Source of the DNA: Viscum album
Taxonomy: Eukaryota; Streptophyta; Magnoliopsida; Santalales; Viscaceae
Reading direction: 5' to 3'
NCBI GenBank assembly: GCA_963277665.1
Contig: OY728165.1
Span: 1,758,230,772-1,758,294,771 of the forward strand
DNA: 64,000 nt
This document shows positions 1 to 14,269 of this stretch, in pieces. The notes below the pieces were generated by a model. The model saw only the letters and a program-made list of their open reading frames with translations, did not search any database and had not been told where the DNA came from. The first letter of the stretch is position 1; each line of letters opens with the position of its first letter. Position numbers and translations under genes: made by a program.

Positions 1-1170
1 AATTATATACCATATAAATATACTTTGTGTTTTTTGACATTATAATGACCAAAAGGTTATTTAATTAATACAATAAAGGGTACCCATGACCAAATACATG
101 TTTAAATTTTAAAATATTGTGATTTTATGTTTATTTTTTTTAATCTTATTAAGCCATTATAAATCCTCCAAAATCATTAATATTATTTATGGGTTTTAAA
201 TCATTTCATTAAGAGTGTGAATCAACTATACTTAAGAAAGGAAATTATTTTATAATTTGAAGACCATGGCATTATGAATATAATCAAAACCAATCCCTAT
301 TTGTATAAAATATGAGTAACAATTATATCATGGTTTTTGGTTTTAGTTATTTTATTATATAGAGTCCCAAACGTAAATAATAACGAAATCCCCATCATTT
401 TCTATATAAATCCCTAGAATATATCATTTAGATTCTCTTAGTATCCTTGGGTAATTTCCATAATCATCTCTATTCTCTATATATTCCTCCTCTGTTGACA
501 CCATTCTCATAAGAATCCACACCAATGAATTTGGATTGACACTCTCAAATAAGGTATTTCTCTCTTCTCATTTCAATTCAAGCACATATTTTATGTTATG
601 TCCGTTAACATCCATTTGATAATGTCTCGATATGTTCTTCCAAATTCCCCATAATATCAATTTAATTTATAAATTATGATACCCCCATTTTACCCCCATT
701 ACACCTCCCATGATTCTTAATGTACACACATTTCCTTGAAGAAATATTGATTAGATTCTTTTCATTATCCACATTTCTTTGATAAATTATGAAATATATA
801 TCGAATTTTTAATGATGGGATATGTTTTTCCATGTCCCTATTACTACCTATTTGATTTATATCTACTGAGATACCCCTTCTCTCTCATAAATTTTTTAAT
901 CTTATAGTTATTTTTTTATGATTTTGAATTATCACTTTGATTTTCCATTCCAAAACAATTTTGTGGTGAATATCATACCCTTTTTATGTTAAGGGTTTTT
1001 AAATTTATGAATAGTTATCGGTTAATCAGAAACATACATATATTTATTCCACACTCCTCTATCATATAACTCATTATAATGGTTAATTAATCTGTGAGGT
1101 ATGATCCTTGTGGAACCCTTATGCATGAGAATGTAATGAACGTGAAGGGTGCACCCATAATCTATGGTGC

Positions 1171-1184
1171 CCCAATGCATTGGG
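1171..1184. promoter_or_regulatory. 14-bp perfect palindrome in E1 LTR
   Basis: CCCAATGCATTGGG reads the same on both strands. Counterparts occur in the same LTR position in G1, N and O. It lies downstream of the putative donor, in the part of the transcript that splicing would remove. Confidence 0.6.
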
Positions 1185-1596
1185 AAAATTTTGGTGTCAT
1201 GATAAGTCATGTTAGGACATCGAGTGAAAATTATACCTTTATGGTACTTTTTAATTAAAATGTCCTCATAGTTATCCATGACACATGTTTATGATTTATT
1301 TTTTTATGTTGTTTTCATATTTCACATATTATGATTATAATTCCATATCATGTCTCATTATTCATGTTTATGATTTATATTATTTTTATACCACATCAGT
1401 ATGCATATTTTCTAACACGTATCACCTTTTTCCATTTTATTCCCTTACTAAGATTAATATCTCACCCCTTTCCTTTGATTTTCCCCATGTTATCCCATGT
1501 ATGTTAAAAATCCATTTTATCGTATAAGCTTATTAATGAAGTTTTCAATAATGTTTTTGTGTCCAAATATCAATATCATATTATATGTATATCATA

Positions 1597-1612
1597 TTCA
1601 AAGACACTAATC
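1597..1612 (+). other. Shared U5 box in E1
   Basis: TTCAAAGACACTAATC lies about 85 bp before the LTR end. A near-identical string occurs at the same distance in G1 and N, and recognisable versions occur in O and E2. Confidence 0.5.
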
Positions 1613-1695
1613 ATATTGACCATTCAGGTTGTATTAAGTGTAATTTTACGTAATGAAACATTTTTTAAATTTCAATAATGTGAAGGGCTGTTATA

Positions 1696-4600
1696 ATACC
1701 TTTTTAAAATATTTTCACTCCTGAAATAATATTAAAATAACTACTCAATCATGATAAGTAAATTAACTACAAAATTGGCATATTACTCTATGTATTCCTA
1801 ATTTCACATTACAACCAATACCATGTAACATTGTCCAGGATTTACTAACAAATTATCACTCAATGTGTTGTTAGGCCTTAGTGTTTGTCATCATCGAGTC
1901 TGAGATTATTCAATTATCCCAAGAATGCAGTCAGTATACAAATGAAACAAAAAATAGGTACATATCCAATCCCACAAGCTGATTGACACATCAACTGGGT
2001 GATATTCACATCATACATAGCCTTGTACAATAATTCACATCTTATCATGAGCCTATTACCTTAGTCTAATCCTCAAGGGACTCTCAAAAACCCATAGAAA
2101 CAATATATCTACATTCTCGACACTCTCACCACACCTATCAAAGAATCAACTAGGTTCCCTCAAATATTTTAGACTCATTTATCCCTAGAAAAAATCCATA
2201 AAACACCCCACAGTTTATCATATCCCAAAAAATGTTCTCAATTGTATCTTTTATTCCATTCCATATATTATCCAAATTATAATGACACAACATAGAATCA
2301 CTAAGTAAGGACTACCTTGATCCAACACTCTCTAAAAACAATTAGAATCCTCATTCACATCCTCAGTGATGATCCAAACCCATTATTGGGTATTCAATCA
2401 CATATACTGTTATAGATATCTCAATCCCATCAAACAGAGGGAATAGCTCTCTAAAACACCATTACTATTCCTAGAGGACTTATCACACTCATAAAAAATA
2501 CAGGTGTCAAATACACCCTCAATAGGGACCCCCTTATCTATCTTGAGATGTATGGTCATCTCTCCCAACATCACAGTGAATGAACACTTATTTTCTACTC
2601 CAATATCTCTAGGTTAAAACCAATTCTACCCACAACTCATCTCGCATACCGTGACCTACCAGAGGTCTCTCAATTACTCTAAAATTCTCATTTTATCTAT
2701 GAAACATAGTCATAGAAAAAATTATAAAAAACTATATTGTTCGATATTTCAATTTCTAAGAGGACTACATTTATCTGTCCTTATTTTGTTTGAACTGTTT
2801 GTCCCTAACACATTACCTGGTCTCAAGAAACGTGATAGAATACACACTCCAAAATAATAAGAATATTTTTTCATATTAAATTAAAAATATTCCTATAAAT
2901 GAAGTTAGCATCCACACGTGTCACTAATCTTTGACCAAGAAAATTAATGCCTTTACCAAGACCATTTCAGCACCAATCCACCCATATCAATCCACAATAT
3001 TAATATAAATAATTAAAACATATTATTTTTAATTATTCAACTTAATCTTTAGAGGAATATGTATATAAAATCACATTGTGCGTCATCATAACACTTATAC
3101 GACACATTATATAATGATTTCTCCTTTGGGGCTCTCCACTATTAATTTCGAGAAAACTACATATCATTTATGGTCAATTACACAATTTATCTAATATAAT
3201 TAGTTTGAAACCCCTGTACAAAATTACCCAAATGAGAGGACATATATGGCAATAAAATTAATGGTGAACAATTTTTAAAATGACTATAAATAATTGATGA
3301 TTCATCTAAAGAACAACACTAACACATGGATTTAAGAATAAGATATTTTTTCAAAATTAACCAATCATTAGTCACTCATGATGTGAAATAAAAGTTGGGG
3401 ATAACCCTAACATGACATATCATACCCTATTTAGAAGAAACCACCAGGAATTTAGGTCATCACGTTTCGATGAGGGTCATAATGTGACTCCTCCATGATA
3501 TAAAATGTCATAGAGAGACCCCAACTAGAATACACATACACCACCCCTGGAATATGGGCAACTTCCATTACTACAACCATCATGATGTGAATCATATGGG
3601 TTATGGTAGGACTTCCGTAAGTCAAGATCCTGACCCAAACCAAGCACTTTCGTGGAGTGACCAATATGGGTTTCTACACAACAATCCACTCTCATGTATG
3701 TATAATCCATAAGGAGTGGACTCCCCTATATTTTAGAATGTTGATGTGTACTACATTTTATGATACACAAAATATGATTGGCAATTATTGCGAAACCATA
3801 GTTGTCATGACATGTCCAACTACATGCAGCCAAATCCAGCAATTAAGGGTTATCCTAACCAAACTTTGACATCCAACTGATCAATTAACCTACATATAAG
3901 TAATAAATAAACAATTAAAAATATCTTATATATTTGTTTCAACCATTTTAATTATGATATAAAATATATTTATTGAAATATTTTCTTCAATATAACATAT
4001 ACTTCAAAATTCAATTGGTAGAAATGACCCGTAAATCTACAAGACTTCAAAATATACACATCATGAAGCCTCACTCCATGAACATGTTTTAATAATAAAT
4101 TAAAAATGTCCATTGTATTTGGAATGATATATGCTTTGGTCTAAACACTAATCCCACACCCCTAAAAATGTCTAAAAAGGCTATCTTCACCTGATTACCA
4201 TAGACTAATATCCACACCATGATATACCCCTCTAACAAGATACCTCATCACTTCTTCCATTCATGACCAAACACAAATCATTATTCCTTGTTGGTTTGGA
4301 ATATTAACACTTTTTAGTATCAAAATTATTAATAACTCACCCCCTACCCAAAATTTAAATACCTAAAAACATCCATTTATAATCACGCCACTAGAGGATA
4401 TGACATTTCCTTTAAATATAGTAAAAACATTTCAAATATTTCAATAGCATCTGAATGTGTAAAATAAAGTTATATGCTAATTTTATCCTAATAAAAATAT
4501 ATCATAATACTTTAACTATAGTATTTGATGATTCTCCGCACTACAATTGATCTTTTTTAGGGCCACCAATCACTGAATCACATAAGTCCTAATGAATGAT

Positions 4601-7600
4601 TTCTATCATGTTATGTCAAACACTACAACATGACATTAGCATTCCATCCTACTACACATCCTTACCATACCACTATTAATTCAACAAATCCACATAAAAC
4701 CAAAAAATATTAGATGAGGAACACTCGATATTCCAAAATAATAACATCGATCCACTCAACCATGTAATATTCGACATAAACCTATATTCATTTTTACAAA
4801 TTTTGAAATCATCAAAGGTTATATCTCATCATTCACATGATCTTTATTTGATAATTTATCCTCCCTACATATTATCCCTCATTTATTTTCTCCATAAAAT
4901 TGTAATATCATAGTATAGTAGAGTGGTTATTTTATAGTATATTTGTACTTCTTGGTCAAAAAATATTTTATCAATCATAGTGGACAACCTTATATAACTA
5001 AAAAATGTATTATAATATGTGTTCTAACTCCCATATCCTTTTCCACAAAAAATAATATATTGTCCCACATTTCCATAATTTTCTCTATTCTTAATCCCAT
5101 ACCATGATTGATAAATTAATGAGTCTCATTGGTAATCCACACCATGTATCCTATAGTTATGAATCAAAGGATTCCAACATTTAACTGTAACACAAATTAA
5201 TCACTTGATGTATAAAACCGATATAGATTTAATGTTTTGAACTCATTTTTTTCTTAGTAAATTTTATTTAATAATAAGTAACCTTATGTAATCATAATGA
5301 ATAAAAAATATATTGGAATACATCCCCCATTAGTGAATAATAAAACATACTCAATATCCACACCATAATGATTTTCACAAAATACTCCAAATAATATGTT
5401 ACAATTTCTACCCTATGTTGCTTACAATTAAACAATAACATAACTAATCATCCCAAGGAAAATCATAGTTTATCCCATCAGACACATTCTTTATCAAGTG
5501 AAACCCAAACTTTATTTCTCCAAATGTAAAAAATTTAGATGAAGAACTCTTAAAATGAGATACATCATCAATTTTTTATCATCAAATATCATCCTTGATT
5601 TAGTGCGCAATATAGTACAACCACACCAAATAACATAAATCATTATATCATGAGTTGTGTCCCAATGATCATAGGCTCAAACAGTTAATGACCTCTGTGA
5701 CCATGACATCCAATAATCATTGTTATATACCTGAAATGAAGTAATATCAATGAATTTATTCCTATAAATGCATTGGATGTCTATATAAATATACCCATAA
5801 CATGATCATATTTAATATTTTCGTGATTTCCATTTTTGGAATAATATACCCATGCTTCATAATAAAATTCATCTTTGATCCTAGGATAACCCCTCTTTAA
5901 TAGAATACCATTAATCATAAAAACAAATATAAAACATAAATATGAAATTAATATATTATCCTTCTAAATAAATCAACTCTCAAATAACATGAGTCATGTT
6001 CCATTATCCCAAAGAAACCACACCTAGTCTTGAGGCTATAGACACATTTATTTTATAGATTGAAAAATTAAATATATGTATGATTATAAACTAATCATGA
6101 AAACAAAAATTCTAACACCCCCACAATATAAATATCATCCTTATATATGTATTCCCACACCCATACTACACAACATTGTTTCATAATTATATATGTGTAT
6201 CTTAATAATATCTCTCTATGACTATTCATATGTAAGACAACATGGAAGTTGATAGATCCATTTTATGAATGTATATTTCTATATGAAGTGGTATTATTGA
6301 ATTAATTAATTGATTAAACTTTCCAAAATTTTATTTTATTTTTATTCTCTTAAAGGATACATATTTAGAAAAATAAAATGAATCAAAATAGGTTAATAAA
6401 TTAAGGGGAAAACAATTTACAACACACTGATTCATAGAATTTCACAATATTATATTCTTAAAGCTAGTTTTAATATACATAAATTCCAAGGAAAAAATAA
6501 AAGACCATATCCAATTCTCAATAATGAATAAATAAGAATATTCTAGGCGAAAGAATATGGAAAACTAGAATTACAAAGTGGGTAAATGTTATTAATGACA
6601 TGAATCTCAATGGAACACAATATTTGAAACATGAATGAAATAATTTTTATCACCACACATTAAATTCCATAAATATCACCATATAATATCATTCAGAATT
6701 TATAAGTCCATTCATGTTCTTTACATATCATATAGAAAATACAAAATGTGAAAATGGATGACAAACTACAAAACTGGTAGGTGCAATGTAATAATTATTT
6801 TACACCATTAAATGTACATTAATGATCATTATTATGGGATATACCTTGATTGATCCATTTTTGATAGTCCGAGTTTCTAGAAGGCCAATAAATAAGAGGT
6901 CGGGATGGATTAAAGAGTATTAGTTTGTGAGGATCTCTAGATAGTGAATGATTTCAATTTTATTTATCTATTTTTCTTTTAATTTATTTTCATCATTCCA
7001 TTATGTTTCCCTCTACAAATTTTACTTGAATTCTCTATACATGGAGGGGTGGTTTTGTTGAGTTATCGAGAAAGAAGGACGGTGAACTAATGTTCTTTCC
7101 CTGATTTTTTTTATTTAAAAAAAATCCATTATTCTTTTTTTATAAATGGATTCAATAAATAATTTCATATTTTAATTATAAATATAATGGCTTTATGTAT
7201 TGATTTTAATAATTTTAGTTACCTTATTCTATGATCCATTTCTCCTTATACACAATTCTAATCTGTATATAGTGGAACAAATTATGGTTTGGTGGTGACT
7301 GATCAATATTCGTCAGCATTTGTGTAAAATTTTATGTTGGAATTTGGGTTTTTTAAGAAAAAATAATTACTTTTTAGGGATTTCCCTAATTAATAAAGAG
7401 AACCCTCTAAAAAACATGCACATTGAAAATTGGGTACACCAATATGAGTTTTCATATTGGAATACACTCATCATAACCAACTATACAAGTGGGAGAGAAG
7501 ACTATGTAGATAATTTACTCTCTTACTAGATAGTAGAGAAAATATGGGTAATATTTGGAAATCATGATAGTGAAAAACTATTTTATTCAAAAACTAATCT

Positions 7601-8955
7601 TGTCACCTTATTAAGAAACTATTATAAAATCAATTATATTTAACTACATAATTCCATCACATTCTGAAAATTAATTTAAACCAACTTTTCTAAAAAAAAT
7701 TGAAAACCTTGTTTTTGGTTCTCTTCTCGTCCATTGATGACCTCAAGAATAACTAGTGTAATAAACCTATTAGATAATAAAAATTATATTTCCACACTCA
7801 ATGATATTAATGAGTCAGTTTTCTATCCAAGCTAACTTTTTCATCACAAATAAATTATTGGAATATGTAAATTAATTTATACTTTTTTTCTTTTAAGAAA
7901 TTGATCATCAATTATTTCTATAGAAATATTTCCTAAATAATACATTGAAATTAATATATCAAGGGATCATATATTTTATATGTGATATAAATATAGATAA
8001 CACCTAAAATTCTAGGAAAATAGAAAATTAAATACACTATAAATACTACATCGTACTTTCATTACATATTTCTACAGTAATTGAAAAAAGAAAAAAAATG
8101 TCCCAACTACTTATAATGATTTATTTTGGAAAATAATTATAATGGCTAGTGGAAAATAAATATTTTATCAATATATAAAAAATGTTCTGACACTCTTTAA
8201 AATATCTTATATTTTGAAAAAAATGCATTAATTCGACATTCTAACATCTTTCAACCTAGTCATCGACCACTAATGTAATCATGATATTCATTATGATGTG
8301 AAGAATGCCTCCATATATACTAATAGTCATTGACTATTATAAAGGACTTATTTGTAATATGGGGAGGCAATAATTTCAACCAAAAATCAGAATTAATAGA
8401 CAAGTATCATTAAAATATATTAAATAATACACCAATTAAACTAGAATATTATAATTAATTGATTATAAAAAATATATCACATGTTATTAAAAAATATTAT
8501 CATATGGTAATGGGATACATGTCAAACATAAACTATGAGATCTCATATAGGATATATCATATATAACTGATCATTTATATTATATAAATGTCATAAAAGA
8601 TAACATATTATCCCATCCTAATCCCATTCCCAACTATCCATCTAGTTCAGTCATCAATCATTTACAATTTTTACTTACCTTAACACATGATCAGGATTCT
8701 TGTACACCATCCAAGGAGAAAATTCATGTTTTGATGAATATAATATGTTTTAAAACTCCAACAGGGACAGAAAATAAATATATTATATATTGGTACATAG
8801 AGAGTATTATATAGAAACAAACCTATATGAGAAATGTTCCCTCTAAACCTGATATACTATAAAACAACTAATTTTAATACCTATGAGTACATTTGTAGTT
8901 ACCGAATCGATGGTTTCTCCAATTGTATTATTAGAACCAGATGGTGAGAAGATTA
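1696..8955. other. Unassigned, highly decayed AT-rich DNA
   Basis: I see no recognisable gene, LTR pair or RNA gene here. Short open stretches exist, for example - strand about 2420-2610 (some 68 codons without a stop) and + strand about 3540-3710, which reads as a low-complexity His/Asn/Tyr-rich peptide. None matches a family I can name and none has supporting context. This is probably very old transposon debris, a judgement based only on the AT richness and frequent stops. Confidence 0.5.
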
Positions 8956-8989
8956 TTACTTATAATAACAATAACATAGGTGAATAAAG

Positions 8990-9215
8990 TACAACCAATT
9001 ATAAATTAATATTATTGAAATTGACACCATTAATAAAGTCATTGAAGTAGATGAACGTTTTATCACCATAATCAATAACAACGATGAATTGATTTTATAA
9101 ATATAAATGATAAGGGTGGATGGTTCATTGCCACAAATTAATATATAATTGGTGAATGGCTCATCATCACTCATAAAATAATTATAGTTAAATGATTTAT
9201 CACAAAACATTAACC
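8990..9215. repeat. Degenerate short tandem repeat, about 30-37 bp unit (left of E2)
   Basis: Several loose units follow the theme GAATGGNTCATCACCANNNATAATAA, for example around 9046, 9085, 9115 and 9152. A similar run occurs to the right of E2 at about 20040-20215 in the same orientation. E2 may therefore have landed in or near one decayed array. Confidence 0.3.
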
Positions 9216-9580
9216 ATTAATTTCAAGACCTGATATTTTCAAATGACAAATGATTCATAAATTATTGTGTACTATGTATTATATATATAGAATACTAGTA
9301 AAAATATATAGAACCTAACAGAACCATATCACATAAATAATGAGAGTTGTAATATTATTCTATTAAACCTATTAAAATGTCAAATATTAAAAATAAATAC
9401 AAAATATAAAATATATTTGATAAAATTGTAAATTATAGATTAACTAAATCTAATTGAATCATATCCCTCGTAGAAATAAAAAATTGAAATTAAAATATAT
9501 ATTAGTAAACCAATAAAAATATTATGAAATTAAAATATTACTTTAGTGTAAACTGTAGTAATTTTTATGTGAAACAATTA
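9216..9580. other. AT-rich spacer before E2, nothing recognised
   Basis: No coding or repeat feature is supported. A target-site duplication for E2 could not be identified here. Confidence 0.4.
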
Positions 9581-9783
9581 TTTTGTATTTAATGTGTATA
9601 AAGTGAAATGTGACCATTGAAATTTTACCCTTATATGACCATTGGTGAAATATGATGGATGATCAATATAATTTTTAGTCTATATAACCATTAGAATCTA
9701 CCCCATTGGATACAATTTTATAGTTATAATTTGTTTTTATACGTTTTAATGATAGAGGATTAATGTTGCTGAAAGAAGAAATG

Positions 9784-10060
9784 ATGGCCTCAACCATTGG
9801 AGTCGTGTTATTTGAAATCCAATTTGTTCAAACATGGGAGGTATGTACAATTGACGGGGTTATCCCTTATCTAATCTTAATCTTAGATTCATCAGTTTAA
9901 CAATGACTTAAATCACCAATGGGAGAAGTTCCAGTTAGTATATATTACTAATATGTCAATGTTATCCATGTCATCCCTTGAAACTCCCACCATCACACAA
10001 TTTACACTTAGGGTGTACACATATGTAATAAGGGGATACTTGTCAGTACATAGTTAAAAA
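9784..10060 (+). pseudogene. U3 reading frame relic in E2 5' LTR
   Basis: It starts ATGGCCTCAACC, like the G1 version. The first part is frameshifted and contains stops. The tail is legible in another frame as TPTITQFTLRVYTYVIRGY, which matches the G1 tail (TIAHLTHRSYTAVLRGY). Function unknown. Confidence 0.5.
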
Positions 10061-10923
10061 ATGTGTATTTACATTTTATAATTTTTTATTACCACAATTG
10101 TATGTTAATATTATATTTAGTTAATGAAATGTATGTTTAACTGAGTGGAATTTGTTAAATTGATATTTGAAAATAAATAAAACATAAATTTATTTTTCAT
10201 AAATGTGTAAACCCTATTATAATACATTAAATAATTATGAATAATATTTTCTTTTACCAAATTGTCTACTTAAATAGTATTATATAAATATAAATTATAA
10301 TATAATTATCCAATGCTAAAAGAATTGATTAATATGTGCCAAATATTTTAATACACCACAAAAACTATATTTTTCATAAATATGGTTTTTTATATTAAAA
10401 AAAATATTCATATTTTAATAATTATATTTTTAAAAAATATTTTTTTGAAATATTCATATTAAATTTATATTTAAGTAATATCTTGTGAATTATACAAAAT
10501 ATTTAGTTTTCTATTGAATAGTCAAAAATTAGTTTTGGCATTTCTATATATTTTATGACTAAATGTTTATTTTATAAATATTGAATAATTAAATAATCAT
10601 AATAAACATCCTAGAATATTTTATTTTGTAAATTGTATTTATTTTAATTTATTTAAATAAATAATAAAAAAATATTTGTTATATATCAAACCCTTAAAGG
10701 GAAAATTTTATTTCAAAAACATTAGTTTTTGGAAAATATACATTTCAATGGTAAATGTTTTTTTAAAAATGCTATTATGTTTTATTATATTAATATATAA
10801 TAATATGTGAATAAAATTTCTGAAATAATGAAATAAACCATTGGTATTAGATAGGTATTTAAATTTACACAACATAGATTTCCAAGACCTGTATTGGGAA
10901 ATAAATAAATAATTCATCCAATT

Positions 10924-10934
10924 TTTCTATAAAT
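10924..10934 (+). promoter_or_regulatory. Putative E2 LTR TATA box
   Basis: TTCTATAAATAGCC lies about 1.16 kb before the LTR end, as in G1 and E1. A donor-like GTAAGAG follows 145 bp later. Confidence 0.45.
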
Positions 10935-12085
10935 AGCCATCAATATCACCACCCCCTTAACTCTAAATATATACTAAATGATGTTATGGTGATTTTTTCA
11001 TCTAATGGGTCCCCCAAAATTATCCTCATTCCCCTAAGGTTTCAATCCTCATGATTTTCGAGTAACTCTTCATGGTAAGAGAATATTCCTTTTTTTATTT
11101 TAAATACAAGAAACTATTTTTGGTATATGTGTTCTATAATTCATGTTGTTCTATTTTATTATCTTTATTATAATACCCTTACTTTGAAATTATGTTTTAT
11201 ATATTGGATACTTTCATACACACCCATTTTTTCATTTTCAAAATTAAGGCTTTATAATTGTTATTCTGTCAAATTTAATATCAAATTAGTCACTTTTAAA
11301 ATATAAATTCTTATTTAGTGAATATGAAAATAATTTCCTTATCTATCAGTGTTATCATATATTTTAATATAATTTATTAAATGATTTATTTATATATAAT
11401 AAAACCACATTCCCATTTCTTGTTTTAGAAATGATTTTATGGTCATTCCTTTAAGCACATACATACTCGATGATTATATAAGAAAAATGTACTTTATTCT
11501 ATGAAGGATTCATTAATAATGATTTATTATCATCAATTTACCACATATTAATTATTAAATATGAATATTTTTCCCTCACATCACTCTAATTCAATTGGAA
11601 ATTAATTTAATCTCTATATTTAACATGTTTTAAGATTCCTTGGTGGATAACCTTGGTAATTTTAATTTTTTACACCATGGGGATAGACCATGGTGATATG
11701 CTTATGAATTCATCATTTTATGTTTTAGATACATTTCCATCTTATTATTAATGTTATTAATTTTCTAAAATTCTTCTTGTTCAAGATTTATTTTTTCCAC
11801 TATTATTTTTCATAGGTTTCATGATCACATGTTATATATCTCCATTGCTTTCCCCTTATTGTGATTAATTCTGAACCCATTACATTTATAAATGTCCCCA
11901 TGATATGATATGTAGTAAAATTTACCTAGTTTGAACCCAAGAGTATTTATTTCAAGTGCTTTGGAATATTTTTTTGTGATTTTAATTATTATTTAAATAA
12001 TTGAAAACAAAATAATCATTAAAAGATATTTTTTTATTATTTGTAATGAATAATTTGTGTAAAAAAATGGTGGTATGAAATAACA

Positions 12086-12101
12086 GGTATCATAGGATGA
12101 T
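12086..12101 (+). other. E2 primer-binding site
   Basis: GGTATCATAGGATG directly follows the LTR end ACA. It matches the initiator-Met-tRNA primer site TGGTATCAGAG with the same CAT variant seen in element N. Confidence 0.6.
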
Positions 12102-12220
12102 TTATCTATTTTTAGAAATTTGGAATTGAAACCCGTAATAATAACCATCAGGAAAAGTCTAAATATATTAAAACATCTTGGTATTTTGATGAGTATTAAT
12201 TAAAAAGTTTCAAATTAATG

Positions 12221-12284
12221 CATCCCTATCTAGATAATAATAGTGGATGTGGATCTGAAATATATGTACCTATGGGTGAAACCC
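12221..12284 (+). other. E2 copy of the conserved pre-gag leader block
   Basis: The block aligns without large gaps with 44251-44300 (G1) and 61292-61341 (O), both read on the - strand. It begins CATCCCTATCTAGATA and ends near TACCTATGGGTGAAACCC. It lies between primer site and gag. Confidence 0.5.
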
Positions 12285-12849
12285 AAAAAACATTATTTAT
12301 CTAGAATTTATTGAAACTGTTGAAAGGAAATGGCCCTTGTTACACACATGGTTTGACACTCCATGGGGGATATGTATGGTAAATCATAAGTTTTTTATGA
12401 ACCATTATGAATGATATATATAAAATGTAAGTGTTATTACAGTAGATTTATAATATTTTTATGATTGATGTTTTTAGTAATAACCTCAATCTATAATTAT
12501 ATGATTACTAAAATTAACATGTTTCTCAAAAAAATTATCCTCCTTTAAAAAATGGTAGTCAGTAAAAAGAACCACAAATGAAATTAGTGCAACAAAAGAT
12601 GCTCTAATAAAATTTTGATAGATGATAAAATGGAAAACATAGTGAAGATGGTGAATCAACTATCATGGGTTATAAATAATAAATTGAGACATGTTGAGAT
12701 AATAGATTTACTATAAAGATAACAATATTCAATTGAGTCATTCCTGGGTCAATGACCACCTTCTTTTAGTACATTTGTTGAATGCTTTATTTATGATCAA
12801 TAAATTGCCTCAATATAAATGGAATTTGTGTACTCCTTTATTTGGAGCT

Positions 12850-13600
12850 AGATAAATTCATCATGGAAGTATATGACATAAAAGGTAAAGCTGAGCATTG
12901 GTGGAAACTAATTAAAAACATGAAGCCATGAAGGGATATTTAATCTATGGAGTTGGGAGGCTTTAGGAGAATCTTTTCAAATAAATATCTTCCTTCTTCG
13001 ATGAGAAAAAATTAAAAAGATATTTTGGGTTCTAACAAATTAGGAAAATGAATTATTGTGATAAAATTAAATGAACTTTACATGATTTAATCGATAATTC
13101 TCTAGAATTATTATGGATCCTACGGGAATGGTTGATAAATTATATGGTGGGATGAGACCTCATCTGTTGAGTAATTTGGAAAATCAATACAATGAAAATT
13201 ATAAAAATATAATTTAGAGTTATATAAAATTTTAATTACAGTTTGGATAGATTCAAAGGTCACATTGGACGAATAAATGGAAGATAGTATTATATCCAAT
13301 CATGGGGAATATTTTCTATCATATAATAGGTGTATTGAAATTGAAAATTCCTATTTTCTTTAAATGTGTGTTAAATAATTTAGGGAACTAATTTTTATGA
13401 GTGTAAATTGATAATTGTTTTGAAGAGAATTCTATATTTCATAGATCGATTATAGTGAGGTGAATCCTATACTTCTAAACACTACTTAAAAAGGGAATAT
13501 GGTGAGGGCCTAACCTTATGTCCAATGCATCATGTGTTGATATATTGGGCATGTTTCCAATCAATTTCCATATTAAATGATAACAGAGGGAATCCACTAT
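12850..13600 (+). pseudogene. gag: E2 gag relic
   Basis: Gag forms the virus-like particle of the element. Around 12882-12990 the + strand reads GKAEHWWKLIKNMK, then a segment like the capsid motif with SNKYLPSSMR. This is the typical retrotransposon gag pattern of paired Trp followed by FxxKYfP. A Cys/His stretch near 13520-13550 could be the remains of a zinc knuckle. Stops and frameshifts are frequent, so no intact product is possible. Confidence 0.55.
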
Positions 13601-13679
13601 CAAAATCAAAATATAATAAGAGATAATGGTCGGGAATTTTTTATCACTATGACTGATGTATAAGATCCAAATGATATGG

Positions 13680-13770
13680 TGGTAGGTACACTCATTTTTA
13701 TCATAATTCTATTAGGTATGTTGTTTGATTTTTTTATTCATTCCCTTATTTCATCTAGGTTTGAAAAAAA
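13680..13770 (+). pseudogene. E2 aspartic protease active-site relic
   Basis: The + strand reads GTLIFIIILLGMLFDFFIHSLIS, which fits the usual protease context of about twelve residues leading to LFDSGATHSFIS. The catalytic Asp remains, but the Ser-Gly that should follow has become Phe-Phe. The family protease cuts Gag-Pol, and this copy is dead. Confidence 0.5.
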
Positions 13771-14269
13771 TATAGAATTATTCATTTATTTTCTAAAAGT
13801 ATAGTAATCATTCAATGTTCTATTATGTATTATCCTATAATTGATAGTTTATAGAAACAATAGTATTAAATCTAGTTAGCACAATCTAATCAAAAATCCA
13901 ATAGTAATTCCCATGGTGGAATTTGATTCTATAATAGGAATGTACAATCTATCAATGTATAATTATAATACCATCTACATGAGAAAATAAATTTATGTAA
14001 ACTTGAATGGGAAACCTATCATTGTTTCCAAAGGATATATATCTCAGCATGGGATTTTCTATAAAACCTCCCACATCCTTCTTTATAGATTTGATCAGTG
14101 AAGGAGTAGAATGAAATGAATGTATAATGATAGAAACTATCCCCATAAGTCAATAATATGTTAACTTTATTTTTCAGAATATTTACATAGACCTCTACTA
14201 TAAATATGGCTATAGTTCTCCATATAACTCACACCTGGATACCAAATGATATCGAAGACCCCATTTGAA

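Larger units (their letters stand above)
1..1695 (+). repeat. E1: partial LTR of a gypsy-type element, left end outside window
   Basis: The order of LTR landmarks matches the other elements here. There is a TATA box (CTATATAAATCC, about 401-412), a donor-like GGTATT after a short leader (about 550), the palindrome CCCAATGCATTGGG (1171-1184), a decayed hairpin CTAAGATTAATATCTCACC (about 1446), then CAAAGACACTAA (1598-1609) and an LTR-like end GGGCTGTTATA (1685-1695). TATA-to-end is 1.29 kb, close to G1 and E2, so this is probably the same LTR type, with the upstream U3 cut off by the window edge. No primer site follows, so it may be a 3' or solo LTR. Confidence 0.6.
9581..12085 (+). repeat. 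E2 5' LTR
   Basis: It aligns with 17436-19946. The start TTTTGTATTTAATG corresponds to TGTTGTATTTATAG in the 3' copy, so the leading TG is mutated. It holds a relic of the U3 reading frame (9784-10060), a TATA box CTATAAATAG near 10928, a donor-like GGTAAGAG at about 11074, the decayed hairpin zone near 11857, and ends ATAACA just before the primer site. Confidence 0.75.

Noticed and set aside
1022..1279. 85-codon - strand frame
   Set aside because: It lies antisense inside the E1 LTR, over the conserved palindrome. The homologous LTRs have no matching frame.
7320..7529. 69-codon + strand frame whose KILCWNLGFL recalls the LINE endonuclease start KILSWNxRGL
   Set aside because: The resemblance stops after about ten residues. 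No further endonuclease or RT motif follows, and nothing LINE-like is nearby.
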